Assembly: GCA_049289295.1 (NCBI GenBank)
Contig: JBATLL010000102.1
Span: 62,001 to 126,000 of the forward strand
Length of the DNA: 64,000 nucleotides
Origin: BOKV01 sp049289295
Lineage (GTDB): Bacteria > Pseudomonadota > Alphaproteobacteria > Rhizobiales > Rhizobiaceae
Reading direction: 5' to 3'
Shown in pieces: positions 42,280-50,862 of the stretch. Each line of letters opens with the position of its first letter. The first letter of the stretch is position 1. Both the position numbers and the translations under genes were made by a program. Under the pieces are notes generated by a model. The model was not told the origin of the DNA and ran no database searches. It saw only the letters and a list, made by a program, of their open reading frames with translations.

Positions 42280-43362
42280 TCAGTAGCCGGCCTTGATCTT
42301 CTCGAACTCGGCTATCATCTTCTGGCGCAGTTCAGTGGGGACCGGCGCCTGGAACAGCGTCTTGTCAACGAACGCGGCAACATCGCCATAACCTGCATCA
42401 GCCAACGCTGTCGCATCAATGGCGGCCATGCCCTTGCCGTTCGAATGGCCATAGCCCCATGCCGTCACAAGATACTCGGACACGCGCTCTTCCATGACCG
42501 CGTTGAGATAGTCATAGACCTTGTCCTTGTTGCCGTCGCCGTCCTTCAGGATGACGTAACCGCAAACCCAGGTCGACAGGCCTTCTTCGGTGTCGCGCTT
42601 GATGGCAACCGGCACTTCTTCGCCCTGAAGGGTTGTCGCGGTTTCATTCCACGCCCAGGCAATATCAACCTCATCGCCAGACATCGCCTGTGCAATCTCA
42701 GTGCCGTCGGTCCAGTAGAGGCGGACATTCTTGTGCACTTCGCGCAGGAAGTCGGAAGCTGCCTTGAACTGGTCGTCGGTCATGCCGGTCCAGTCCTTGA
42801 GCCCGATGGCAAGAGCAGCAAGCGCATATGCGTCATCGACATTGTCGCCGATTGAAACCCGACCCTGATACTTGGGATCGGCAAAGACCTTGAGCGAGGA
42901 CACGTCTGCATCCGAAAGCTTGTCGGTCCGGTAGGTCAGGGCTGTATTGCCCCAGTCGAATGGCAGCAGCCAGGCCTTGCCATCCTCGGTCATCATGAGG
43001 TTCTTCATTGCCTTGAGGCCGGGAAGAACGTCATTCCAGGCGGTGATGCGGCTGGTGTCCAGTTCTTCCAGGATGCCTGCCTCGCGCCATTTCACGACAC
43101 TCTGCGAGCATGGATGCGCGATATCCGCCTTGAAGCCGGAACGCAATTTCTGGAAGGCTTCCTCTTCATCGCCAAAAAAGGAGAAGGTGGGCGAATCGCC
43201 GAACTTCTCGGTATAGGCGGGATGGAATGCCGGATCTTCGTATCCAGACCAGTCGAACACGGTCAGTTCACCGTCTTCCGCGTGGACTGGCGACAGGCCT
43301 GCAACGGCAATTCCAACGGCACACACGCTGCCCAGCAGCATCGATTTCCAGCTATGTCTCAT
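42280..43362 (-). CDS. Periplasmic substrate-binding protein, spermidine/putrescine type (PotD-like)
   Basis: The 360-residue protein has a signal peptide (hydrophobic run after MRHSWKS, likely cleavage after SPVHA) and a PotD/F-like body (LTVFDWSGYEDPAFHPAY near residue 33, DIAHPCSQSVVKWREAGILEELD near 78, DVDIAWAWNETATTLQGEEV near 210). It delivers a cationic amine to the permeases encoded at 39405-41128. It begins one base after the TetR stop, with GGAGGAG upstream, so ligand capture and regulation are co-transcribed. The ligand is unknown. Confidence 0.9.
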   Translation of the reverse strand: MRHSWKSMLLGSVCAVGIAVAGLSPVHAEDGELTVFDWSGYEDPAFHPAYTEKFGDSPTFSFFGDEEEAFQKLRSGFKADIAHPCSQSVVKWREAGILEELDTSRITAWNDVLPGLKAMKNLMMTEDGKAWLLPFDWGNTALTYRTDKLSDADVSSLKVFADPKYQGRVSIGDNVDDAYALAALAIGLKDWTGMTDDQFKAASDFLREVHKNVRLYWTDGTEIAQAMSGDEVDIAWAWNETATTLQGEEVPVAIKRDTEEGLSTWVCGYVILKDGDGNKDKVYDYLNAVMEERVSEYLVTAWGYGHSNGKGMAAIDATALADAGYGDVAAFVDKTLFQAPVPTELRQKMIAEFEKIKAGY

Positions 43363-43363
43363 T

Positions 43364-44065
43364 TCAATCTCCTCCAGTCTTGCCCTTCTTCTTCAGGCTT
43401 CCATCATTTTCAAAATGCAGGGGAAATAGGCTCCCGAGCAGTTCCATTGCCGCAGCAACAGCTCCTTCACGCTTGAATTCCCGGCCACCCAGCATCAGGC
43501 GCAGCCACAGTCCTTCCTGCATGCAGTAGATCGCAACAGCCACATTCTTCGGATCGAAGGCGTAATTGCCCTCCTCCTTCAAGGCTGTGCAAACCCTTCG
43601 GATTTCTCCCAGATAATCATCGTCGCGGTCCCAGCACAGCTTCTGGTAGCTGGGCCTGGTCTTGGCCTCCGCCCAGAACGCGGCCCAGGCCGAAATCAGC
43701 CGCGAATTGCAGATCTTCTTGTCGAGATCTGCCCGTATCAGCATGCGCAGCTGCTGGGCGGCCTGCCCCCCTGCCCCTGCCAGCGCCTCGCGCCAATGAC
43801 GCCCATACTCGTCGGACATGGATTGAAGCGTTTCGATCAGCAGCTTTTCCTTGCTGTCGAAATGGAAATTGACGATCCCGCGCGACAGGCCGGCACCATC
43901 GGCTACGTCTGCGAGCGTGGTCGCCGCATAGCCGCGCTTGGCCAGGGAATCAATCGTCGCATTGATCAACTGTTCCCTTCGAAACTCCTTGGATTCGCGC
44001 CGCTTGCCGGTGGTTTTCCCATCCGCCCTTGCCGCTTGCGAGTCCATTGCCGAAGCACTGGCCAT
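43364..44065 (-). CDS. TetR-family regulator, BetI-like
   Basis: The 233-residue regulator has an N-terminal helix-turn-helix in residues 28-72 (FRREQLINATIDSLAKRGYA, TTLADVADGAGLSRGIVNFHF, SKEKLL) closely resembling the choline-responsive repressor BetI. The middle part (AWAAFWAEAKTRPSYQKLC) also fits BetI. The genuine bet genes (betA, betB) are not present, so it probably senses another amine. It lies between the methyltransferase gene (27 bases upstream) and the binding-protein gene. Three operator-like sites in the region are likely its targets. Confidence 0.88.
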   Translation of the reverse strand: MASASAMDSQAARADGKTTGKRRESKEFRREQLINATIDSLAKRGYAATTLADVADGAGLSRGIVNFHFDSKEKLLIETLQSMSDEYGRHWREALAGAGGQAAQQLRMLIRADLDKKICNSRLISAWAAFWAEAKTRPSYQKLCWDRDDDYLGEIRRVCTALKEEGNYAFDPKNVAVAIYCMQEGLWLRLMLGGREFKREGAVAAAMELLGSLFPLHFENDGSLKKKGKTGGD

Positions 44066-44092
44066 TCCGTCTCCTTGAGCCTTTATGGCCCG

Positions 44093-44884
44093 TTAGCCCG
44101 GCTTGCGGGCATACAGATGTGTTGGACAATGCTCGCCGCTTTCAAGCACGGTGAGCATCGCGGTCCAGGTGGCGATATTCTTCTCCAGATATGGCGCACC
44201 GACAAGAGCAGAAATCTTTTCGCGCAAGGCCCCCTTCATCAGGTCCAGTTCCTCGCGCGCCCGCACCTTGTACCATTCGTTTCGGCTGCGCGTGCGCGCC
44301 TCGACGAACCCTGCTTTCTCCATCGCCACGCGATAGCGGCGGGGCGACGCCATGCCGAAACTCAACCCCTCGGCCGCCAGATAGGCCTTCATCTGCGCCG
44401 AAGGTTCGCCGTCATGCGAAATCAGCCAGTCGCTTGCCACGAAAACGCCGCCAGGCCTGAGCACGCGGTGCACCTCACCAAACAGCGCTTCCTTGTCGGA
44501 GACATGGATCATCGCGTCCTTCGAAAAGACAATGTCGAAAGACGCATCACCGAATGGAAGCGGACCCGGTTCACCCTTGACGAAACTGACCCGCTCGCCA
44601 AATCCCTCGCCTTCAGCCATGCGCGACGCCGCGTCGATGACCGGCTGCTCGACATCGAAACCCGTAATGTGCGCCAACGGCTGTTCACGAGCCAGGTGGC
44701 AGGTGATGCCACCCGAACCACAGCCGATATCCAGCACATGCGCGCCATCGAAATTCACGCCTTCAATGACCCGGTTCACCTCCTCCGGCCCACCGGGCGA
44801 AAGGAATCCCGGGCCCCATACGGCTTCCAGGAAAGCAATCGCCTTGTTGTCATATTCCGGCTCGTCATGGACCTGCGATACCAT
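44093..44884 (-). CDS. SAM-dependent methyltransferase, phosphoethanolamine N-methyltransferase-like
   Basis: The 263-residue class I methyltransferase has the SAM loop VLDIGCGSGGITCHLA near residue 50, FDIVFSKDAMIHVSDKEALFGEVHRVLRPGG near 115, and an N-terminal YDNKAIAFLEAVWGPGFLSPGG segment like that of phosphoethanolamine and other small-amine N-methyltransferases. The start at 44884 is chosen because GGAGGGAGCA lies directly upstream. It heads the operon with tetR and the binding-protein gene. The methyl acceptor is unknown. A methyltransferase in a catabolic amine operon is unexpected. Confidence 0.8.
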   Translation of the reverse strand: MVSQVHDEPEYDNKAIAFLEAVWGPGFLSPGGPEEVNRVIEGVNFDGAHVLDIGCGSGGITCHLAREQPLAHITGFDVEQPVIDAASRMAEGEGFGERVSFVKGEPGPLPFGDASFDIVFSKDAMIHVSDKEALFGEVHRVLRPGGVFVASDWLISHDGEPSAQMKAYLAAEGLSFGMASPRRYRVAMEKAGFVEARTRSRNEWYKVRAREELDLMKGALREKISALVGAPYLEKNIATWTAMLTVLESGEHCPTHLYARKPG

Positions 44885-44960
44885 TGCTCCCTCCAATGTG
44901 TCAGTCGCGGGCTTCAACATGCCCCAACCTTACCGCAATAAGGACTCAATGCAATTCTTT

Positions 44961-44982
44961 TTGCTGAACATTCATTCAATAA
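44961..44982 (-). promoter_or_regulatory. TetR-type operator, copy 3 of 3
   Basis: Read on the minus strand the site begins TTATTGAATGA and continues ATGTTCAGCAA, matching copies at 36517 and 39275. It lies between the methyltransferase-tetR-binding protein operon (start 44884) and the FAD oxidoreductase operon (start 45022), 39 bases before the latter. Confidence 0.74.
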
Positions 44983-45021
44983 CTATGGACAGACCGCCTT
45001 TTCCCATGGCAGATTTGCACG

Positions 45022-46656
45022 ATGAACACGTCAGCTGGAACTCATTTTGACGCGATTGTCATCGGCTCGGGCCACAATGGCCTGGTCAATGCCTGCTATC
45101 TTCAGCGCTCGGGCATGAAGGTCCTCATTCTGGAAAAGAACGACTGGATCGGCGGCGCGGCGGTGAGCCGGGAACTGACGCCGGGAATTCTCTATTCCAA
45201 CTGTTCCTATGTCTGCAGCCTGTTCAGGCCGGAGATCATGCGCGACCTGGAACTGCCCCGCCATGGCCTCCAGGTTATCGCCTATGAAGGCGGCGCGGTT
45301 TTCACCCGCGATGGCGACTATCTGGCAGCCTATCGCGACCATCATGCACATCGCCGGGAGTTCGCGCGCCACAACATCCGCGACGGCGAGGCCTATGAAC
45401 GCTATTCGCGCGATGTCACACGCCAGTGTCGTTTCATTCAGCCGCTGCTCATGCGCACCGCGCCCGATCCGGCCAGGCTGGCACCCCGCGACATTGGCGA
45501 ACTGCTCTTCATGCTGCGCAAGGTCAATGAATTGTCGCCTCGCCAGCTTGCCCAGACCGCCCGTTTCTGGACCATGTCCATTTCCGACTTTCTCGACGAA
45601 TATTTCGAGACAGATGTCATCAAGGCGCAATTGGCAATAGCGGGCATCATCGGCACAGCTCTTGGCCCAATGTCCCCAGGCACTGCCTATGTGCTCCTCC
45701 ATCACTATATGGGCGAAGTGGACGGCTCTGTCGGCGCATGGGGCTATTCACGCGGCGGCATGGGCGGCATTACCGGCGCGCTTGCCTCTTCCTTCCGCGC
45801 TTCCGGCGGCACGCTCATTACCGAAGCAGAGGTCGCCAGCGTCATCATCCGCAATGGCAAGGCCATCGGCGTGGCGCTGGCCAACGGCAACACTTATCAT
45901 GCGGATACGATTGTCTCGAACGCCGACGTCAAGCGCACTTTCCTGAAATTCGTGGACGAGAAGGAATTGCCGGGCGACTTCGTGCGCAAGGTACGAAACT
46001 TCAAGATGCGCGGCTCATCGGGCAAGGTGAATATCGCGCTCGATTCCATGCCGCACTTCCCTGCCCTGCCGAAAGACAGTTCCTGCATTCGGGGCGACCT
46101 GCATTTCACCGATTCCGTCGAGCGGATCGAACGCGGCTATGATGACTGGAAGAATGGCCGCTGGTCAGCCGATCCGTTCCTCGACATGATGATACCAAGC
46201 GCAGTCGATCCGACCATGGCGCCCCCCGGCAAGCACTTCATGAGTTGCTTCGTGCAGTATTGCCCGCCGCTGGTGGAAGGCAAGGACTGGACGGACGCCG
46301 ATCGCGATGCTTTCGGCCAGACAGTTGTCAACCAGATTGCCGACTATTCGCCCGGCTTCAAGGACCGCATCATTCACATGGAGGTGCGCACCCCGCGTGA
46401 ACTGGAGGCTGAAGTCGGCCTGTCGGAAGGCAATATCTTCCAGGGCGAACTGACCTTCGACCAGTTGATGTTCAACCGGCCGGTCCCCGGCTACGCCCAA
46501 TATCGCAGCCCCGTGCGCGGGCTTTACATCTGCGGTTCATCCACCCATCCAGGCGGTGGCGTCATGGGTGCTCCCGGACGCAATGCCGCCTATGAAATCC
46601 TGCGCGATCTCAAGCGCGGCACGGATCATGTGAGCGAAGCATATGAAGTCATTTGA
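45022..46656 (+). CDS. FAD-dependent oxidoreductase, CrtI/PYROXD2-like, first of pair
   Basis: The 544-residue flavoprotein has an N-terminal dinucleotide loop DAIVIGSGHNGLVNACYLQRSG near residue 10 and EKNDWIGGAAVSREL, and the C-terminal FAD motif RGLYICGSSTHPGGGVMGAPGRNAAYEIL near 505. This is the phytoene desaturase/PYROXD2 layout, but no carotenoid genes are present. The gene follows an operator copy by 39 bases and overlaps the next gene by 14 bases. A flavin-dependent oxidation of an amine or its CoA-free product is plausible but not shown. Confidence 0.82.
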   Translation: MNTSAGTHFDAIVIGSGHNGLVNACYLQRSGMKVLILEKNDWIGGAAVSRELTPGILYSNCSYVCSLFRPEIMRDLELPRHGLQVIAYEGGAVFTRDGDYLAAYRDHHAHRREFARHNIRDGEAYERYSRDVTRQCRFIQPLLMRTAPDPARLAPRDIGELLFMLRKVNELSPRQLAQTARFWTMSISDFLDEYFETDVIKAQLAIAGIIGTALGPMSPGTAYVLLHHYMGEVDGSVGAWGYSRGGMGGITGALASSFRASGGTLITEAEVASVIIRNGKAIGVALANGNTYHADTIVSNADVKRTFLKFVDEKELPGDFVRKVRNFKMRGSSGKVNIALDSMPHFPALPKDSSCIRGDLHFTDSVERIERGYDDWKNGRWSADPFLDMMIPSAVDPTMAPPGKHFMSCFVQYCPPLVEGKDWTDADRDAFGQTVVNQIADYSPGFKDRIIHMEVRTPRELEAEVGLSEGNIFQGELTFDQLMFNRPVPGYAQYRSPVRGLYICGSSTHPGGGVMGAPGRNAAYEILRDLKRGTDHVSEAYEVI

Positions 46657-48193
46657 CGCCATTATCATAGGCGCTGGCCACAATGGACTGGCCGCCGCGG
46701 CACTGCTCGCTTCAGGTGGACGCAAGGTCCTCGTTTGCGAAACAGCAGACGGTCCGGGCGGCATGGCAAGGGAACTGGCATTCGCACCCGGTTTCAAGGC
46801 ACCGGGTCTTGCTGGCTGGTCAGACAGCCTGTCGCCAGGCCTGATCCGCAAACTGGCGCTGGAACGCCACGGCCTGAAACGCGCCACAACGCCCGGCACA
46901 CTGACCGCGCTAGCAGCGGGAACAAGCCCGCTCATGCTTTCGGCAAACTACGAAACGCTGCCCAGCACCGACCTCACGGGCAACAGGGACGAGTGGAGCG
47001 AACTGCTTGCAAGGCTTGGCTTCCAGGCTTCCATCCTGGCCCGCTTCCTCGAGACAGTTCCTCCTGGACCTGGTGCAAGCACCTGGCCTGCTCGACGCCA
47101 GGCACTGACCGCCGGCCTGAAGCTTCGCCTGGGCGGCAAGGAAGAGCTTCGGCAGTTCCTCCGCATGATCCTCATGCCGGTCTGGGACATAGCCGATGAA
47201 GTCGTACGCGACGAACGGCTCAAGGGCCTTCTGGGCAGCGATGCGACGCTCGGCACTGCCCTTGGTCCGCGCTCGCCAACATCAATCCTGGGTCTCTACT
47301 ATCGCCTCGCCCTTGCCCGGCGCGACCAGGATCGCAATCCCGTGCTTGTCTCGACGCTGGGCCCCGCGCTCGAAGCTTCGGCAAAGGCAGCAGGCGTTGA
47401 AATTCGCTATGGCGCTGGCGTTGCCAGCATTCTGGTCGAAAACCGTTCGGTCACAGGCGTGGTTACAACGGGCGGCGAAACCTTCAAGGCTGGCACCGTG
47501 CTATCCGCTGTCCATCCCGCAAGAACGATCCTCGAACTGGCCGGTCCGGTCCACTTCGATGCAGGCCTGGTGCGCGACATCCGAAACATGCGCTCGAAGG
47601 GCAATGTCTCGAAAATGCTGCTTGCGCTCGACAAGCTGCCTGCTTTCGAAGGCGTAGGCGCTCGCCAGCTTTCCGGACGGCTGGTTGCAGCAGGAACCAG
47701 CGACGAAGTGGAGCGTTCCTACAATCCGTCCAAATATGGCGAATTGCCCGCCAATCCGCCGCTTCACATCACGATTCCCTCCATCGGGGACAGTGCACTG
47801 GCGCCAGCAGGCGCGGCAGTCGTGTCCGTGACCATCCAGAACACCGCCCACGATCTGCGAGAAGGCTGGAAAAAGGGAGTGCCTCGCCTGGAAAAGACCG
47901 TGATGAACAAGCTGGAAGGCCTGTCGCCTGGCATTTCGCGCTCTGTCGTTTCATCGCAACTCATGACGCCAGTCGATATTGCCAGCCAGTTCGCAACGCC
48001 GGGCGGCCATTGGCACCATGGTGAATTCCAGGTCGACCGGCTCTACAGCCTGCGCCCTGTCTTTGGTCTTGGCGGCTATGCAACACCCCTCAAGGGCTTG
48101 TGGCTTTGCGGCGCTGGAACTCATCCAGGCGGTGGCCTGAACGCAACCAGCGCCATGAATGCCGTATCCGCCATCAAGGCTGCAGGAGGCTGA
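46643..48193 (+). CDS. FAD-dependent oxidoreductase, CrtI/PYROXD2-like, second of pair
   Basis: The 516-residue flavoprotein is a divergent paralogue of the preceding gene: AIIIGAGHNGLAAAALLASGGRKVLVCE at the start and KGLWLCGAGTHPGGGLNATSAMNAVSAI at the end. The 14-base overlap with the first oxidoreductase suggests equal production and perhaps a heteromeric complex. Its stop is followed within two bases by the GcvT-like gene. Substrate unknown. Confidence 0.82.
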   Translation: MKSFDAIIIGAGHNGLAAAALLASGGRKVLVCETADGPGGMARELAFAPGFKAPGLAGWSDSLSPGLIRKLALERHGLKRATTPGTLTALAAGTSPLMLSANYETLPSTDLTGNRDEWSELLARLGFQASILARFLETVPPGPGASTWPARRQALTAGLKLRLGGKEELRQFLRMILMPVWDIADEVVRDERLKGLLGSDATLGTALGPRSPTSILGLYYRLALARRDQDRNPVLVSTLGPALEASAKAAGVEIRYGAGVASILVENRSVTGVVTTGGETFKAGTVLSAVHPARTILELAGPVHFDAGLVRDIRNMRSKGNVSKMLLALDKLPAFEGVGARQLSGRLVAAGTSDEVERSYNPSKYGELPANPPLHITIPSIGDSALAPAGAAVVSVTIQNTAHDLREGWKKGVPRLEKTVMNKLEGLSPGISRSVVSSQLMTPVDIASQFATPGGHWHHGEFQVDRLYSLRPVFGLGGYATPLKGLWLCGAGTHPGGGLNATSAMNAVSAIKAAGG

Positions 48194-48195
48194 AC

Positions 48196-49428
48196 ATGGC
48201 AAGGACCACAAAGCCGGCAACTGACAACCGCACACCCCGCATGGCAGCGCAGGGTCACATTCTTCAGCGCCTCAAGCGCACGCCATTTCATGAGCGGATC
48301 GAAGCGCTCATGCAGGTTGCCGGCTGGTATGACTGGGCGGGATATGTCTCCCCTGCCGTCATCGACGATGAGGAACTCGAATATTTCGCGATCCGCAACT
48401 CTGCGGCCCTCTTCGACATATCGCCGATGGTCAAGTACCGCATTGAAGGCAGGGACGCGGAGATCTTCTGCAACCGGCTGACGGTGCGCGACGTTCGCAA
48501 ACTCAAGCCGGGTCGCGTCCAGTATACCGCCTGGTGCGATGATGATGGCTATGTCCTTGATGACGGAACCCTGTTCAGGCTCACACCCACCCGCTTTCGC
48601 CTCTGCTCGCAGGAACACCACCTGCCATGGCTTCTCGACACGGCTTACGGGCTGGATGTCGCAATCACGGAAGAGACACAGGAAATTGCCGGGCTTGCCA
48701 TCCAGGGGCCAACCGCTGCCACCATCCTGCTCGAAGCCGGGCTGGACGTGCGCGCGCTTACGCCCTTCTCGATCAGCACAGGGCGGATCGGGCGCATTGA
48801 TGTGACCGTTTCCAGAACCGGATTTACCGGCGATCTGGGCTACGAATTGTTCTGTGAAGCCAAGTGGGCGCTCGACCTGTGGGACCGCCTGATGAAAGCG
48901 GGCAGCCTGCGCGGCATCCGGGCCATCGGCTATCACGCGCTGAACACGGCGCGCATCGAGGCGGGCTTCATTGTCGCCAATGCCGATTTCATGACCTCAG
49001 GCCATGCGCTGCGCGAAGACCGGTGCCGCACGCCCGACGAGATCGGTCTCGACTGGATGGTCGACATGGGCAAGGACCATTTCACGGGGCGTGATGCGAT
49101 CGAACGCGCGCGTCAGCAAAAGGGCACGCGGTACCGCATTGTCGGGCTCGAAATCGACGGCAAGGAGCCAGCCGACGCAGCAATCGTTTATCACAGGGCA
49201 AAGGCGGAAGCCGGGCTTGTCACGGCCGCCACATGGTCACCAACCGCCAAGCGCAACATCGCTATCGCCAGTCTCGAGGAAGCCTATGCCGGGTCATCCG
49301 AACTGTGGGTGGAAATCTATGCGCTGCGCGAACTGAAATACCACAAGATGATGAAGCGGGCGCGCATTGTCGAAAGACCATTCCTGAAACTGGCAAGGCG
49401 CACGCAGACACCGCCAGCAGATTTCTGA
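48196..49428 (+). CDS. GcvT-like folate-dependent aminomethyltransferase/demethylase
   Basis: The 410-residue protein is a standalone glycine-cleavage T-protein-like enzyme: FHERIEALMQVAGWYDWAGYVSP near residue 30, ALFDISPMVKYRIEG near 72, SRTGFTGDLGYELFCEAKWA near 205, and TARIEAGFIVA near 250. The family includes GcvT, the DMSP demethylase DmdA, and demethylases of N-methyl or O-methyl groups, all using tetrahydrofolate. AGGAGG upstream and the two-base gap place it in the FAD oxidoreductase operon. It is not accompanied by gcvH or gcvP, so a role in glycine cleavage is unlikely. Confidence 0.85.
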   Translation: MARTTKPATDNRTPRMAAQGHILQRLKRTPFHERIEALMQVAGWYDWAGYVSPAVIDDEELEYFAIRNSAALFDISPMVKYRIEGRDAEIFCNRLTVRDVRKLKPGRVQYTAWCDDDGYVLDDGTLFRLTPTRFRLCSQEHHLPWLLDTAYGLDVAITEETQEIAGLAIQGPTAATILLEAGLDVRALTPFSISTGRIGRIDVTVSRTGFTGDLGYELFCEAKWALDLWDRLMKAGSLRGIRAIGYHALNTARIEAGFIVANADFMTSGHALREDRCRTPDEIGLDWMVDMGKDHFTGRDAIERARQQKGTRYRIVGLEIDGKEPADAAIVYHRAKAEAGLVTAATWSPTAKRNIAIASLEEAYAGSSELWVEIYALRELKYHKMMKRARIVERPFLKLARRTQTPPADF

Positions 49429-49649
49429 TGCCCGAATTCACGGACACGAACAGGGAAAACGAGCGCCAGCGCCGCCTGCTGGAAACACCTGTCGGCATCA
49501 GGGGTTCGGGCTTCGCGCGCTACGGCGCTGCCATGTATTTTTACCAGCAGGGCCAGATGTCCGCCCAGATGCTCGAAGTCTATCGAACCCTTGCGATCCG
49601 CGACAACGAAGACCCGCTGGAAGTCGCCCGCCTGCAGGACGTCAGCTGA
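49428..49649 (+). CDS. Small conserved-looking protein of unknown function
   Basis: The 73-residue product begins MPEFTDTNRENERQRR and contains GIRGSGFARYGAAMYFYQQG; I do not recognise a family. It starts one base into the stop of the GcvT-like gene (TGATG), the clearest sign that it is translated with it. It has no signal peptide or membrane span and is predicted to be helical and charged. It may be a subunit or chaperone of the oxidoreductase/demethylase system. Confidence 0.7.
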   Translation: MPEFTDTNRENERQRRLLETPVGIRGSGFARYGAAMYFYQQGQMSAQMLEVYRTLAIRDNEDPLEVARLQDVS

Positions 49650-49655
49650 CGCACC

Positions 49656-50834
49656 TCAATAGGGAAGGCCGATATAGTTTTCAGCAAGCGAAGAACGCGC
49701 AGCTTGCGAACCGACCAGATAGTCGAGTTCGGCTTCCTGTATTCGCTGCCCGAAATCGCCCCCATCCGGGAAACGGTGCAGGATGTTGGTCATCCACCAG
49801 GAAAACCGCTCGGCCTTCCATATCCGTGACAGTGCACGCTGCGAATAATGATCAAGCCCAGCTGAATCGCCATCCTTGAAATGTCCCCACAGCCCCTCGA
49901 ACAGGTAATGCACATCGCTGGCAGCGAGATTGAGCCCCTTTGCTCCCGTCGGGGGCACGATATGCGCAGCATCGCCTACCAGGAACAGGCGACCGAAGCG
50001 CATCGGTTCGGCCACGAAGGAGCGTAGCGGTGCGATGGATTTCTCGATCGACGGGCCGGTAATCACGGCTTCGGCGAATTTTCGCGGCAGGCGCCTGCGC
50101 AATTCGTCCCAGAACCGCTCGTCGCTCCACTGTTCGACATTTTCTTCCAGCCCGCATTGCACATAGTAGCGCGAGCGCTTCTTCGAGCGCATGGAACAGA
50201 GCGCAAAGCCCCGTTCGTGATTGGCGTAGATGAGTTCGTCATGGACGGGAGGCACATCGCTGAGCAACCCCATCCAGCCGAATGGATAGACCCTTTCGAA
50301 GTTCCGGATCGCATCCTGCGGAACAGCCTTGCGGCTCGGTCCGTGAAACCCGTCGCAACCGGCAATGAACGCGCAGTCGACACGGTGCTCCTGTCCATCC
50401 TTGTGGAAAAGGACGTGGGGCGTATCACCGTCAAACGCGCAGGGCTGCGTGTCCTGCGCATTGTAGATCGATGGCGCTCCGCTTTCTTCCCGCGCCTCGA
50501 ACAGATCGCGCGTCAGGTCGGTCTGGCCATAGACGACCACGTGACCGCCAGCCGAATGCTTCATGTCGATCCGCTCCGCCCGCCCGTTGAACGCGATCTC
50601 GAAGCCGTCATGCACCAGGCCCTCGGCCTTCAGCCGCTCGCCCACGCCAGCCTGTTCCAGCATCTGCACCATGCCGGTCTCCAGCACCCCCGCCCGGATG
50701 CGTCCAAGCACATAAGCCTTGTCGACACGGTCGATGATGATGTTGGCAATCCCGGCCCGCGTCAGCAATTGACCCAGCAACAGGCCCGATGGTCCCGAGC
50801 CGATGATTGCGACCTGTGTGGAATGTCTGATCAC
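49656..50834 (-). CDS. pobA: 4-Hydroxybenzoate 3-monooxygenase
   Basis: The 392-residue flavin hydroxylase converts 4-hydroxybenzoate to protocatechuate. Diagnostic segments are VAIIGSGPSGLLLGQLLTRAG near residue 8, RIRAGVLETG near 44, FIAGCDGFHGPSR near 155, and GDAAHIVPPTGAKGLNLAASD near 285. The start is GTG at 50834: GGGAGG lies four bases upstream and the length then matches PobA (about 390). The longer ATG frame is rejected. It is the last gene of a minus-strand run with the hydroxycinnamate genes, which would supply 4-hydroxybenzoate. Confidence 0.95.
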   Translation of the reverse strand: MIRHSTQVAIIGSGPSGLLLGQLLTRAGIANIIIDRVDKAYVLGRIRAGVLETGMVQMLEQAGVGERLKAEGLVHDGFEIAFNGRAERIDMKHSAGGHVVVYGQTDLTRDLFEAREESGAPSIYNAQDTQPCAFDGDTPHVLFHKDGQEHRVDCAFIAGCDGFHGPSRKAVPQDAIRNFERVYPFGWMGLLSDVPPVHDELIYANHERGFALCSMRSKKRSRYYVQCGLEENVEQWSDERFWDELRRRLPRKFAEAVITGPSIEKSIAPLRSFVAEPMRFGRLFLVGDAAHIVPPTGAKGLNLAASDVHYLFEGLWGHFKDGDSAGLDHYSQRALSRIWKAERFSWWMTNILHRFPDGGDFGQRIQEAELDYLVGSQAARSSLAENYIGLPY

Positions 50835-50862
50835 GTTCCCTCCCTGCTGCCTGCAAATGTCC

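Noticed and set aside
42274..42855. Plus-strand frame of 193 codons opposite the binding-protein gene
   Set aside because: Antisense to a clear PotD-like protein with signal peptide.
45022..48193. Carotenoid desaturase pair
   Set aside because: The CrtI-like fold alone is not specific; no phytoene synthase or other carotenoid gene is present and the operon context is amine/C1 metabolism.
48196..49428. Glycine cleavage T-protein (gcvT)
   Set aside because: No gcvH or gcvP nearby and it is coupled to flavoprotein genes; a demethylase-type role fits better.
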